In this document: piece by piece, positions 46,060 through 60,200 of the stretch
How the letters are laid out: each line of letters begins with the position of its first letter
How positions within the stretch are numbered: position 1 is the stretch's first letter
Assembly: GCA_020634435.1 (NCBI GenBank)
Contig: JACKBS010000004.1
Span: forward strand, 124,001 to 188,000
Length of the DNA: 64,000 nt
Direction: 5' to 3'
DNA from: Ardenticatenaceae bacterium
GTDB taxonomy: Bacteria; Chloroflexota; Anaerolineae; Promineifilales; Promineifilaceae
Translations under genes and position numbers: made by a program
Notes under the pieces: model-generated
What the model saw: only the letters and a program-made list of their open reading frames with translations
Database searches by the model: none
Told to the model about the DNA's origin: nothing

Positions 46060-47841
46060 TTAGTTGCTCAACACCGGCAGGCTAGGGAAGGAAGCGCTGT
46101 TGCTCACGTAGCTGGCGCTCATCCAGCCCACGGTGCCGTTGGCCAACCGCATCTTAATCCAGGTGCTGCTGCCGTTCCGCCCGATGAGCGTGACGTTGCT
46201 GCCGGCGGCAACGGCCGTAATCACCGGATAACTCACCCCAGGACCACTGCGCAGATTGACATAATACGCATTGTAAACGATGCCCGAACCACTGGTTGGT
46301 GTCGGTGCGGCCGGGGCGTCTGACGCTACCGGCATATTGGCAATGATCACGTTGGTTTGCAAGTAATATGGCTTGCCGCTAACCCAAGCTTTAGTGCCGT
46401 TGGTCATCAGGATTTGCACCCAGTTGGCGTCGGCACTGCGGAAGCCTGTCAGGTTGACCGTCTGGTTGCGCACCAGGGTGGTGATAATGCTGTACTGGAT
46501 GCCAGGGCCCGTGCGCACGTTCAGGTAGGCGCTCACCACGGTGCCAATGCCGGTGGTTGGCGAAGGGACGGGGGACGGTGTAGGCGTTGGTGTTGTTGTG
46601 GAAATGGGCGTCCAGCTTACTTGCACCTGAGCGCTGCCGACCGAGTCGTAATACTCTACTTGCAGCGGTACCGAGCCCCCGGCTAAATCAATCTCACCGG
46701 TAAACGTCTGTGCCGGATGATCGCTCCAGCCGTTGATAACCAGCTGGCCATTGACCCATACCCGCACGCCATCGTCTGACGTGGCGGTGAAGCGGTACCG
46801 GCCAGCGGCGAAACTCAGCATCTTGGTCCAGCGCACCGAGAAGTTATCGGCGTTGACGCCCGTCGCCGGGGCGTTGGTGCCCCAGTTAAAATTGATGGTG
46901 CTGTCTGTGCGGGTAAGCACGGGCGAGCCGGTTAGCGTTTTGTTGTTAAAGAATTGGCCGGTCCAGTCGCCGCTGCCACTGAGCTTGGTCCAGCTCAGTT
47001 TGGCGACCGCGCCACCGACATTTTCAAAGTACTCCAGCTGGATCGGCACACTGCCGCTGGGCAGATCAACATCGGCCGTATAGGTAGTGTTGCCGTTGAC
47101 CCATTTGTCGATGACCAACTGGTTGTTGACCCAAAGACGAGCTCCGTCGTCTACCTGCAAGGTAAAGCGGTATTTGCCGGCTTCAAAGGTTTGGCTGCGG
47201 GTCCACCGGGCCGAGAATTGGTCAGCGGGTACGGTGGTGGCTGGAGAGCCAACGCCCCAGTCAAAGTTGATGCTGGCGTCATCGCGCACGACCACCGGGC
47301 TGCCACTGAGGCTGATATTGTTGAAGTATTCGCCCTTCCAGTTGGCAATCGGTACAGGCGCTGTGCCACCTACGGCTGCCCAAGAGAGTTTGGCGACCGC
47401 TTTGCCACCCGCTTCGTAATACTCAACCTTCACGCTGTGATCCCCGGCATAGAGATACACATCCGCAGAGAGGGAATGTACCTGGCTGTCGGTCCACGAG
47501 TCGATGACCAGGACGTTATCGACGTAAACGCGCATCCCGTCGTCCATTGTGGCCGTGAAGCGATAAGCGCTTGATGAGGGGAAATTGATGCTGCGCGTCC
47601 AGCGGGCAGAGAAGTTGTCTTTGTCGAGGATGGGGTCGGGCACGCCGTCACCCCAGTCGTAATTGATTTCGCTTTCGCTGCGCTGTAAAACGGCCGTTCC
47701 CGTTAACGTTTTGTTGTTCCAGTAAGTCGCCTGCCAACTGCTGTCTGCTGCCAGTAATGGATTGGCTGGCACAATGACCAATAATCCACTCAGCAAGGTT
47801 GCGGCGGCCAGAAAAACCAGAATCCATTGATGCTTTTTCAT
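46060..47841 (-). CDS. Secreted protein with three PA14 and two SH3-like domains
   Basis: A 593-residue extracellular protein. Signal peptide at residues ~1-32 (ILVFLAAATLLSGLLVIV ... LAAD). Three PA14 domains follow (~35-155, ~165-285, ~290-410), each with WxxxYxNN at the start and YRFTATMDDGMRVYVDNVLV-like cores, typically carbohydrate-binding. A TPTPTPSPVPSP linker precedes two bacterial SH3 domains (~430-490 and ~525-590: YLNVRTGPGIQYSIITTL and YYVNLRSGPGVSYPVITAV), which often bind peptidoglycan. No catalytic domain is seen, so it is most likely an adhesin or scaffold. GGTGG precedes the ATG. Confidence 0.9.
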   Translation of the reverse strand: MKKHQWILVFLAAATLLSGLLVIVPANPLLAADSSWQATYWNNKTLTGTAVLQRSESEINYDWGDGVPDPILDKDNFSARWTRSINFPSSSAYRFTATMDDGMRVYVDNVLVIDSWTDSQVHSLSADVYLYAGDHSVKVEYYEAGGKAVAKLSWAAVGGTAPVPIANWKGEYFNNISLSGSPVVVRDDASINFDWGVGSPATTVPADQFSARWTRSQTFEAGKYRFTLQVDDGARLWVNNQLVIDKWVNGNTTYTADVDLPSGSVPIQLEYFENVGGAVAKLSWTKLSGSGDWTGQFFNNKTLTGSPVLTRTDSTINFNWGTNAPATGVNADNFSVRWTKMLSFAAGRYRFTATSDDGVRVWVNGQLVINGWSDHPAQTFTGEIDLAGGSVPLQVEYYDSVGSAQVQVSWTPISTTTPTPTPSPVPSPTTGIGTVVSAYLNVRTGPGIQYSIITTLVRNQTVNLTGFRSADANWVQILMTNGTKAWVSGKPYYLQTNVIIANMPVASDAPAAPTPTSGSGIVYNAYYVNLRSGPGVSYPVITAVAAGSNVTLIGRNGSSTWIKMRLANGTVGWMSASYVSNSASFPSLPVLSN

Positions 47842-48009
47842 GATCCACCTTTTCTTTGCCGGATCGTTTCACCATCCGGCTTTTTATGTTTCCTGATAGG
47901 TTGTCGTATTTAAACCGACTTTTGTAACAGGCAGTTTGTTAAAACCATTGGTTGGGGGAAGGAATGATGCCGTTTTTTCGACGCAAGGTGACCGATTTCC
48001 TCAGCCAAA

Positions 48010-48039
48010 TGTGCATTTACATCTGCATGCAAATGTACA
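48010..48039. promoter_or_regulatory. 30-bp imperfect palindrome between divergent surface-protein genes
   Basis: TGTGCATTTACAT, 4 bases, ATGCAAATGTACA: 11 of 13 positions pair. It lies in the 414-bp region 47842-48255, which holds no gene and carries the promoters of the PA14 gene (minus) and the giant DUF11/SdrD-B gene (plus). Candidate shared operator. Confidence 0.45.
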
Positions 48040-48255
48040 TAAAGTATGCCACAGTTTGTGGTGATTTGCTCAACGTTACGCCCACGAAACGGCCGTATAA
48101 AACTATGTTTAACCAGCCATATAGTATAACAGTCCCGTTGCCATGTGCTGTCATATTCACCGCCAGAACCCTATCCTAAGTTCATCGTAGGCATCTTATT
48201 GTCGGTAGGGAGCTTCCCATTACTAATTATGAAATTGGATACGAGGATTTATTAA

Positions 48256-51200
48256 ATGGTAGGTTTATTAGTACTTCTAACATTATCGCTTATTACATTC
48301 ATCCTAGCCTGGTGGAATCCAGGTCAATGGCAGATCGCAACAATGCAGCGTTTGGGGCGGTTGTCGCTTCTACTGTTTATTGCCAGCCTGCTATTTTTTG
48401 CGAGTAATAGCGTAGTTGGGGCACAAAGCGGCCCTGTGCTAGAAATCACTAAAGATTTTGGCGGCAGCACCGCGTTAGATGTCGCTTCTGGTGAAGAATT
48501 TACCTACTATATTGCTTATCGTTGTGCCAGTATCACCGAAAATTGTCTCAACACTACTCTAACTGATGTTCTGCCGCCAGAAGTTGTGTATGTGGACGGC
48601 GTGGGGCCAGTTGGCGATATTACGGCCGTAAATTACAACCCCGGCACCCACACCGTAACCGTAGATTTTGTCGAACCACTCGGCGCAGGCTCCACCGGCA
48701 TCCTGGAAATCACCGTTAAATTCCCACCTGGAACGCTGCCGGGCACAACGGCCGTCAACGAGGCCACCAGTAGCACCAACGGCGGCACCGAAACCAGCAA
48801 CCAGGTTACCGCCACCGCCACTGGCGAATTTGAAATGTATATCGAGAAAAACGTCGCCAACGATTTTGACGACGGTGTCATTGGCAGCCAGTTTTTCACC
48901 AACTACAGTCTCAACGTGTGCAATCCTGACGATATTGGCGGTGTCAATCTGACCAACGTCACTATCACCGACACCTTACCTACTGAAGCCACTTTTGTAA
49001 GCGCCAGCAACGGCGGCGTGTATGATTCTGGTAGCCATACCATCACCTGGTCTTCTACCAGCCTGGGTGGCACTTTGCCAGACGTAATCCCCGTGACCAA
49101 TGGCTGCTCCCTCTCCCTGAATGTGGTTGTGAGTTATGAACCAGATGGCCCCGATGGCACGCCCGCCACCGGAGATGAACCCATCATCAACAGCACCGTC
49201 ACCAACATCATGGACATTCACGGCACGCCCGAAGATGGCTCGCCCGATTACACCGATACCGATGGCGTAGACCTGCTGCTCATTGGTCCCTACTTTGATG
49301 ATGGCAACGGCAAAAGCGGCAGCAGCCCTTCCAGCTATACTGGCCGTCCCATCGAGGAGCTGCCCGGTGGCCCGGTTAACTACAGCGTCAGCTACACCAA
49401 CCGAGGCACCATCACCGCCACCAATGTCACTATCACGGATGTGCTGCCTGCGCAGGTGCGCGTGACCACCATTGCCATTTCCCCCATTGTGGATGATGCC
49501 AACGGTTTTTATGAGACGAATCTTGCGCCAGGCACCTGGCTTGCGTTCCCAGAAAATGCGTACGATGCGAATACGGCCGTTGCCGTTGTCAACACTCCCA
49601 CAGCCGATCCCAGCGACATCGAGCTGGCTGCTGGCGAATACATCACCGGCATCCGCTGGGAATTGGGCAGCGTGCCGCCGGGAACACCCACCTGGAGCGC
49701 CAGCATCGCCTCTACCATCGATCCCGCCGTGGCTGGCAACGTAACCTTTGCCAACTGTGCTGACACATCGGCCGATTACGTTGAAGATAGCAATCCCGGC
49801 ACCTCCCTCAACAATTACTGCGTCAACGTGACCACCATCGACGTCCGGGCCATCCCCCGCGTGCGCAAAACCGCCAGCGATGATAGCCTGCTGCCTGGTG
49901 AAGTGACTCAGTTCACTCTGGAAGTTTACAATCCAAGCCAGGCCCACAACAATGTGGTGGCTCCACTGACTCTGGCCGACCTGCTGCCTCAGCGGATGGA
50001 ACTGGTTGTGCCCGATGTAAATGTTTCTAGCGGTTACAGCGTGCCCACGGCCACCCAAATCTTAGATGGCGATTGGTTCACCTTTTCGGCCACTGACGGT
50101 GCGCCTGCGCCAACTTACGTCTTTACCCCAACGTTTAACGCCGAAAACGACACGCTGCTGCGCTGGCAATGGGATGCACCCTACGAAATGGCTCCTGGTG
50201 AGTCGATTACCATCAACTTTTACGCCCGCGTGCTGGATTACACCAGGCCGCAAAGCCTGGAAAATCAGGGCATTTTGCTGTGGGACGATGCCGCCACGGA
50301 CAACGCCTTGCCCTGTGACGGTAGCGATGGCGTCAGCGCCTACACCGATGCTGACGACGTAGACCAGGACAGCAACAGCGGCGAGCTGGGCTGCGTCGTG
50401 ACGTTGCCGGTTGCTGTGGAAGCGTTTTTGGCGATGGATTCGGAAAAGTTTGTAGATGGTACGCTGGATGTGAATCCTGGCTGGACCGATTACGATTACA
50501 CCGTCACGGGTGGTGCAGTGGATTGGCGCATGGTGATTACCAACACCAGCAACGTCACGGCTACCAACATCGTTGCTTACGATATTTTTCCCTTTGTCGG
50601 CGACACGGGTACGGTGGACACCTCTAGTCGGGGCAGTGAATGGCGGCCTCACCTCGTCTTCCCCATCACGAACACGATGGGCTTGCCTTTAACCATCTCT
50701 TACAGCCAATCACAAAATCCGTGCCGCCCAGAAATTTTGCCCAGTGGCCCGGCTGGCTGTGTAGATGATTGGTCTACCACGCCGCCAGCAGACATTACTA
50801 CCGTGCAGGCCGTGCGCTTTGAATTTTGTGACGGCGGTAGCTGCCTGGAACTGCCACCAGATGATGGTGCGGGTGGTGGTAGTCTGGAATTTAACTGGCA
50901 CATGGTGGCACCCAACGGTACGGCCGTTGGCGATGTGGCCTGGAACTCGTTTGGCTTTACGGCCGAAGGGGGTGGCTTAAAGCTGCTGCCCTCGGAACCA
51001 CTTCGCGTGGGTATTGAGCTGGCGGCGAACACGCTGCCCGGCTACTCCATCGGCGATTACGTCTGGCTGGATTTGGTGGGTCAGCAGGATGACGGTATCC
51101 AGCAGCCAGAGGAAATTGGCCTGAACGGTGTGCGTGTGGAGCTGTGGGATGCCAACACAGACACGCTGCTTGACTTCCGCACCACCGGGCCCGATAGCAG

Positions 51201-54200
51201 TGGGAACCCCGGTTACTATGAATTTAACAATATTCTGGACGGTGATTATTACGTGCGCTTCTTCCAGCCGCAGGACGGGCTGAGTTATACCTTCAGTCCA
51301 GGGGAGCAGGGAGCGGATACGGCCGTTGACTCCAACGGCACCACGCTCGGCACAGACCCCACTTTTGGCGACTACATTCAAACCGAGGACTTCACGGTCA
51401 ACAGCGCTGACGACTACACCATTGACCAGGGTATGTGGATTGAAGCCGATTACGGCGATGCCCCGGCAACCTATCCCGTGGAAGCGGCCTCACAAGCCAA
51501 CCCCGCTGATGCTGCGCGGCACATCATCGTGCCCAACTTTTATCTGGGCAGCAGTGTGGACGCAGAAACCGACGGCCAGCCTACCACCACCGCTTGGGGT
51601 GATGACCTGGCGACGGATGATGAAAATGGCGTGACGTTTGCTGTGTATCAGGGAACGGCCGCTTTGCCCTCCGGCCTGTTGCGCATTAACCAAAGCAACA
51701 ACCTCACCCTCAATGCCACCGTGCCGCCTACGATGACGGGTTACCTGAATGCCTGGATCGATTTTAACGCCGACGGCGATTGGGACGATTTAGGCGAACA
51801 TATCTTTACCGATGTATCGCTAAACAATGGCAATAATGCGCTGAGCGTGACCGTTCCCCCAACGGCCGTTGCTGGCACCACCTATGCGCGCTTTAGATTT
51901 AGTAGTGAAACTGGACTTGGGCCAACGGGAACGGCCGTAGATGGCGAGGTTGAAGACTACCAGGTGCAGCTCATGAATCTGCCCGTTAAAAGCGTGATCG
52001 ATTCCTCAGAAGCACACACCACGCCCCACACCAATCTGGCCATTGGCGAAATTGTGCGCTACCGGCTGGCTGTGCCCGTGCCCGAAGGTGTTACCAACAA
52101 CTTTGTCATTACCGACCGGCTGCCGCTTGGTTTGCAGTATCTGAACGACGGCAGCGCCAGCGTCAGCTTTACCGCAGACAGCACGGTGACCTGGAGCCAA
52201 TTTTCCGTGACGCCTGGAACTTTTCTTAGCGGCACCGACCCCGTTTTTACCCTGGGCACCATTACCAACAACGATACCGACGCCGGGATGGAGTACGTGC
52301 TGGTTGATTTTAATGCATTGGTGCTCAATATCGCGGCTAACCAGCACAACACCACACGCAACAATAACTTTGTGGTCACCTACGACAACAATTTCAGCTA
52401 CACCACGCCCAACGTCACCGTGCGCATTGTGGAACCAGCCGTGTCGCTGGCCAAAACCATCACCACCACGCCCAGCGACGCGGGTGATACGATTGTGTAC
52501 GAACTGGTAGCGACCAACAGCAATGCCGCGCTCATCGAGACGGCCTTCGATCTGCTCATTACCGACACGCTGGATGCGAACCTGACCCTGCAATCGGTGA
52601 ATGTGAGCGCACCTGGGTACGCAACCGCCACCGACAACAGCAACATCCTCAGCAATCAGGTGGATGTGTCGGTTGATAGGCTTGATCCGGGCGATTCTGT
52701 GACCGTGACGGTAACGGCCGTTGTCAACCCCACCGCCCCCGTCAACGAAACCATCCCCAATACGGCCTACCTCACCTACAGCTCCCTGCCCGGTAACGGC
52801 ACCATTGGCAACAGCACTGGGTCCAATACACCCGGCGCATCTGGTGCAACCACCGGCGAGCGCAACGGCGACGGCGGTACCAACGATCATTTCGACTCTG
52901 ACACCGCCAATGTCGATTTGCAAGCGCCCAGCCTCGACAAGCAGGTGACGCCCACCAGCTACACCATTGGCGACGTACTTACCTACAAAATCGTTGTCAC
53001 CCTCACCGAAGGTGTTGCCTACGATTTTGTCTTTGTGGATGATTTGCCCGTTGGTTTGGGCTACCAAAGCCACCAAATTATTGAAACGGCCGCTGCTAGC
53101 GGTGGCCTGCTTAGTAATGATTTCAACGGCACGTTGCCCGCGCCTACCGTTACTGCCCCCGGCGGCAGTGGGGATAATCTCTCGCTCAATTTTGGTGATA
53201 CGACCATCAACGCCAACAATGATGACACTGACAACAGCTTCTTGGTGACGGTAACGGCCGTTGTTCTCAACGAACTTGGCAACCAAAACGGGGATACCCT
53301 CACCAACACCGCTCGAGCCAGCTACACGGCAAACGGCGGCACCGTGACGCAGCAAGATTCAGTCAATATCAGCTTAGTGGAACCGGTGCTGCAAATCAGC
53401 AAACAGCTCGTCGCCCCCATCCCCGATCCGATGGACGCAGGCAGCGACATTACCTACCAAATTGTGCTGGAACACGCCAGCAGCACCGCCGCCGACGCCT
53501 ACGACGTGGTCATCACCGACACACTGCCCAGCACGCTCACAGGCGTTTCGGTAGACAGCGTGGCCGTCAGCGGCATTGTCGATCCCAGCTATGATTTGAC
53601 GGGCAACGTGCTGCGCGTGCCTGCTGCGGGCAGCTTTGACTTCCCGCAGGGCAGCGTCATCACCCTCACCGTGACGGCGACCATTGGCGGAACGGCCGTT
53701 CCGGGCCAAACCATCGCCAACACTGCTGGAGCCACCTGGAGCACCCTGGATGGCACCCCGGCTGAAGAACGCGACGGCGGCGGCGACCCCGACGGCAGCG
53801 ACCTGCTGGATGGCGGCGCGCTCGACGATTACGAAGTTGAAGACACTGCCAATCTCACCGTAGACGGCACCGCCAGCGTCAAAACGCTCGTCGGTACTTC
53901 CGCCGGGCACACCAGCGGCAGCAACGTCACCATCGGCGAGGTGATCACCTACAGCATCTCCGTCTCCGTGGCGGAAGGTACGATTCCTTTGCTGGAAATT
54001 GTGGATAATTTGCCTGCTGGACTGGCTTATGTGGTGGGAACGGCCGTTGTCAATTCCACAGGCTTTAGCGGCGCACTCCCCGCACCTACCATCACCGCCC
54101 CCGGCGGCAGCGGCGGCGACGTTACCTTCACCTTTGGCAGCTTCACCGTCCCCGCCGACAACGACCCCAGCAACAACAGCTTCAGCGTTAGCCTGCAAGC

Positions 54201-57200
54201 CGTTGTGCTGGATGTGCCCGGTAACGATGGCGTCAATCCCGGTCAAACGACTCTGACCAACAATGCCACCGTGCAAATTGGCAGCGCCACGCCAGAAACG
54301 CTCACGCCGGTCAACGTCACCGTCGTTGAGCCGCAGATGGAAATCGCTAAGAGCTTCAGCACCAATGAAGCCTCCCCCAACGACACCATCACCGTCACGC
54401 TCACCGTCACCAACACCGGCACCAGCACCGCCTTCGAGGTCATCATTGATGATCCGATTGACAACGCTGAGTTCCACACCATCACCGAAGACACCACGGC
54501 GGCTGGCTTCACCTTCAGCACCGTGCCCAACGGTGGTGACACGATTGTGCGCTACACCGGCGGCAGTATCGCCGTTGGCGCGACGGCCACCTTCACTTTC
54601 CAGATGGCGCTGGACAGCGGCCTACCGCCCAGCCCGCCAGACCTCACCAACACCGCCACCGTCACTCAGGCGACCACGCTGGACAGCACCGCCAACGACG
54701 GCGACGACACGGAAGAGCGAGACGAGCCGGACGTGAACGACAGCGACGACCTCACCGTCATCGTACCGGATATTGTCCTTACCAAAACAGACGGCATTAC
54801 CGTCGTAGACCCCGGCGAGCAAATTACCTATACCTTGACGGTTGAAAATCAGGGAACGGCCGTTGCCACTGGCGTCACCATCACTGAAACTGTTCCAGCC
54901 AACACCACCTTCGCGGGCACCGCAGGCTGGACCTGCCTGCCAGACGCCAGCGCGGGCAGCACGTGCACCTACGCTCTCGGTACGCTGGGCATTGGCGCGT
55001 CCACGGATGTGGATTTCTCCGTCATCTTTGACGCGACTCGCCCGCCCGTGGTGAATAATGTGGTGAATACGGCCGTTGCCCACGATGACAACACTCACGG
55101 CAACGACCCCACCCCCGACAACAACGACGACACCGACACCGACGCCGTCTCAGCCTCCATCGGCGACTATGTTTGGGAAGATGTCAACGGCAATGGCCAG
55201 CAGGATGATGGCGCGACGGGTATCGAAAACGTCACCGTCAATCTGTACGATGGCAGCGATAATTTCATCACCAGTACCACCACGCTGGCCGACGGCTCTT
55301 ACATCTTCTACGATCTCGATCCGGGCGACTACTACCTCATCTTCACCCCGCCCGCTGGTTACGAAATCACCCAGCAAAACCAGGGTGCCGACGCCACCGA
55401 TTCGGACATCGATCCGACCACGGGACGTACCGCCACGACCAACCTGGTGGCTGCCGAGCATGATCCCACCTGGGACGCGGGCCTCTATCAGCCCGCTTCC
55501 ATTGGCGATTTTGTCTGGTATGATCTCAACAACGACGGCATTCAGGACGGCGGCAGCGAAAGTGGCCTCTACAACGTCACTGTCAACCTGTACGATGGCG
55601 GCGATAACTTCATCACAACCACCACCACGCTGGCCGATGGCAGCTACAGCTTCACCGATCTGCCCCCCGGCGACTACTACATCGAAGTGGTGCCGCCAAC
55701 TGGCTACACCACCAGCCCAATTAATCAGGGTGGCGACGACACGGCCGATTCCGACATCGACGCCACCGGCCAAACGGCCACCACCAACCTGGAATCCAAC
55801 GAGGATGATCCCACCTGGGACGGCGGCCTCTACGCCCAGCCCGCCAGCATCGGCAACTACGTCTGGCTGGATGCCAATCAGGACGGCGTGCAAGATGCCG
55901 ACGAGTTCGGCATTCCCAGCGTCACCGTTAACCTGTATGACTACGACGACAACCTGCGCGGCACGACCACTACCGCCTTCGACGGCAGCTACAGCTTCAC
56001 CGATCTGCCTCCCGGCGACTACTATGTGGAAGTGGCGCCGCCCGCCAGCTACACCATCACCCCACAGGACAACGCAGGCGATGATGCCCTGGACAGCGAC
56101 ATCAACGGCAGCGGCCAAACCATCATCACCACGCTCGATCCAGGTGAAAATGACTCCACTTGGGATGCGGGTCTCTACATCGACCCCGCCAGCATCGGCA
56201 ACTACGTTTGGCTAGATGCCAACCAGGATGGCCTGCAAGATGCCAACGAGTACGGCGTGCCCGGTGCCACCGTGGACCTGTACGATGGCAACGACAACCT
56301 GATCGACACGACCACCACCGCCTTCGACGGTAGTTACGGCTTCACCAACTTGGTCCCTGACGATTACTACGTGGACGTTACGCCACCCGCAGGCTACACC
56401 ATCACCACGCAAGACGCTGGTGATGACGCCTTGGACAGCGACATTGACCCCGCCACTGGCGAAACCATCGTCACCACGCTCGATCCCAATGAGGACGATC
56501 CCACCTGGGACGCTGGGTTGTACATCGACCCGGCCAGCATTGGCGACTTTGTCTGGCTGGATGCCAATCAGGACGGCATTCAGGACGCTGGTGAACTGGG
56601 TATTGGCGGCGTGACGGTTGGCCTGTACGACAGCAATGACAACTTGATTGATACCACCACCACGCTGGGTGATGGCAGCTACGGCTTTAGCAACTTGCCG
56701 CCCGGTGATTACTATCTCATTGTCACGCCACCGGCTGGCTACACAATTAGCTTGCAAGACCAGGGTGTCGACGATACGGTCGATTCCGACATCGACCCCA
56801 CTGGCCAAACCGCCACCACCACGCTAACCTCCGGCGAAGACGATCCCACTTGGGACGCGGGCCTCTACATCCTGCCCGCCAGCCTCGGCGATCTGGTCTG
56901 GCTAGATGCCAACCAGGACGGCCTGCAAGACGCCGACGAGTTTGGCATCCCCGGCGTGACCGTGAACCTGTACGACAGCAGCGACACTTTCATTGCCACT
57001 ACCACAACCGATTACGACGGCAGCTACAGCTTTACCAACCTGGCTCCCGGCGACTACCACATCGAAGTGATGCCACCTGCCGGTTACACCATCACCACCC
57101 AAGATCAGGGTGGTGACGACGCGCTGGACAGCGACATTAACACCAGCGGCCTCAGCATCAACACCAATCTGGCTTCCGATGAGGACGATCCCACCTGGGA

Positions 57201-60200
57201 TGCGGGTCTGTACATTGACCCGGCCAGCATTGGCGACTTTGTTTGGTTGGATGCGAATCAGGACGGTCTGCAAGATGGCGATGAATACGGCATCGGTGGC
57301 GTGACGGTGGAATTGTTCGACAGCAACGACAACTTGATCGACACCACAACAACCGACGGCAACGGTGGCTACAGCTTCACTAACTTGGTGCCAGGCGACT
57401 ACTACGTGGTGGTCACGCCGCCTGCTGGCTACACCATCGTTGCCCAAAATGCGGGCGACGATGCGTTTGACAGCGACATCGACGGCAGTGGCCAAACTGA
57501 CACCACCACGCTCGACCCGAATGAAGACGATCCCACCTGGGACGCTGGTCTCTATGCCCAACCCGCCAGCATTGGCGATACGGTTTGGCTGGACGCCAAC
57601 CAGGACGGCCTGCAAGACGCCGATGAGTTTGGTATTCCCGGCGTCACTGTGAATCTGTACGACAGCGTTGATACCTTCATCGGGACGACCACAACCGACG
57701 CTTTTGGTAACTACGGCTTTAGCAACCTGCCACCCGGCGATTACTACGTGGAAGTGTTGCCGCCTGTTGGCTACACCATCACCACGCAGGATGCAGGCGA
57801 TGATGCGCTAGACAGTGATATTGATGCGACGACGGGGCAAACGGCCGTTACCAACCTCATCGCTGGTGAAAACGATCCCACCTGGGACGGCGGCCTCTAC
57901 ATTATCCCCACCAGCCTGGGCGATCTGGTCTGGCTGGATGCCAACCAGGACGGCCTGCAAAACGCCGACGAGTTTGGCGTGCCCAACGTCACCGTCAACC
58001 TGTACGACGGCAGCGACAACCTGCTGGACACGACGACCACGGACGCTTACGGCAACTACAGCTTTACCAATCTGGTGCCGGGCGATTACTACGTGGAAGT
58101 CATGCCCCCGGCTGGCTACACCATCACCGGGCAAGACGCGGGCGACGACGCGCTGGACAGCGACATTGACGCCACCACCGGCCAAACCATCGTCACCAAT
58201 CTGGTGTCTGGCGAAAATGATCCCACCTGGGACGGTGGCATTTACACGCAACCGGCTAGTCTGGGCGACTATGTCTGGCTGGATGCCAACCTGAACGGCA
58301 CGCAGGACTTCAACGAAAGCGGCGTCATCGCCGTGACGGTGAGCCTGTACGATGGCAGCGGCAACCTGCTGGACAGCACCGCCACCAACGCCACCGGCTT
58401 CTACGAATTCACCAACTTGCCGCCCGGCGACTACTACGTGGACGTGACGCTGCCCAACGGCTACGCCTTCACCACGCAAGACGGCAGCGGCGATGATACG
58501 ACTGATTCTGATGTGGACACCACAACGGGCGAAACGATCGTCACCACGCTGATCGCTGGCGAAAATGATCCCACCTGGGATGCGGGTCTGGTGCCTGCCA
58601 TCGCCAGCCTGGGCGATTACGTCTGGGAAGATTTGAATAGCGACGGCCTGCAAGATGTGGGCGAGCCGGGTGTTCAAGGTGTCACCGTTTATCTGTACGA
58701 CATCAGCAATACGCAAATCATGACCACGACGACGGATGTAAACGGCCGTTACGCCTTCATCGATCTCACCCCTGGTACCTACCACGTCGAGTTTGTCCTA
58801 CCCGTGGGCTACGACTTCACTCAGCAAGACCAGGGCGCCAACGACGCGGCCGATTCTGACGCGGACACGACGACTGGCCTGACCATTCCCACCAACCTCA
58901 CCCCTGGTGAAAACGATGTAAGCTGGGATGCCGGTCTGGTTCAACCGCTCAATCCCGCATTGGCAGCGTTGGGCAACTACGTCTGGGAAGATTTGGACGG
59001 CGACGGCCTACAGGACGCAGGCGAACCGGGCGTGGAAAACGTGACGGTGAACCTGTACGACAGCAACAACGTCCTCACCGACACTACTACCACGGATGTC
59101 AACGGCCTCTATCAGTTCATTGACCTGATACCGGGCGATTACCACGTTGAGTTCGTTTTGCCCGGTGGGTACGACTTTACCCAGCAAGACCAGGGTGCCG
59201 ACGATGCGGCCGATTCCGACGCAGATACCGGCTCCGGCCAGACCATCCAGACCACTCTGGTGGCGGGTGAAAACGACACCACCTGGGATGCCGGACTCGT
59301 GCAGCAGCTCAATCCCGCGCTGGCGGCCATCGGCAATTACGTCTGGCTGGACGCCGACGAGGACGGTCTGCAAGATATTGGCGAACCGGGCATCGCGAAT
59401 GTGACGGTGAACCTGTACGACAGCAATGACGTGCTCACCGGCACGACGACAACTGACGCCAACGGGCTCTACCAGTTCATCGACCTGGTGCCGGGCGACT
59501 ACTACGTGGAGTTTGTGCCGCCCACAGGCTACATCCTCACCGGGCAAGACCAAGGTGCGGACGATGCGGTCGATTCCGACGCGGACGCCAACATCTTCAG
59601 CGCTACCTTTGGCCAGACGGTTCCAACCAATCTGGTGGCCGGTGAAAATGACACGACCTGGGATGCTGGCCTCTACGTGCCTAGTGCCCCCTCCACTGCC
59701 AGCCTGGGTGACTACGTCTGGCTAGACGTGGATGTGGACGGCGTGCAGGACGGCGGCGAGAGCGGCGTGCCCAACGTGACGGTCAATCTGTACACCAGCG
59801 GTAATGTGCTGGTCGATACCACCACCACCGACGGGACGGGTTTCTACCAGTTCACCAACTTGCTGCCGGGCGATTACTATGTGGAATTTGTGCCCCCCGC
59901 AGGGTACGCGCTGACGTTTGACAACAGCGGGGTGACTGATCTGGATGATTCGGATGCGGACCCGGTGAGTGGGCAAACGGCCGTTACCACCCTAACCGCT
60001 GGCGAAAATGATCCCACCTGGGACGCTGGCCTCTACCAAACCGTGCGCCTGGGCAACCGTGTCTGGTTCGATGTGAACAATAACGGCATTCTGGATGCAG
60101 GTGAACAGCCTGTGCCGGGCGTGCTCATGGAACTGCTGGATGGCGTAGGCAATCCGGTTATCTTGCCAGCATCTGGCCTGCCGCTGACTACCATCACCGA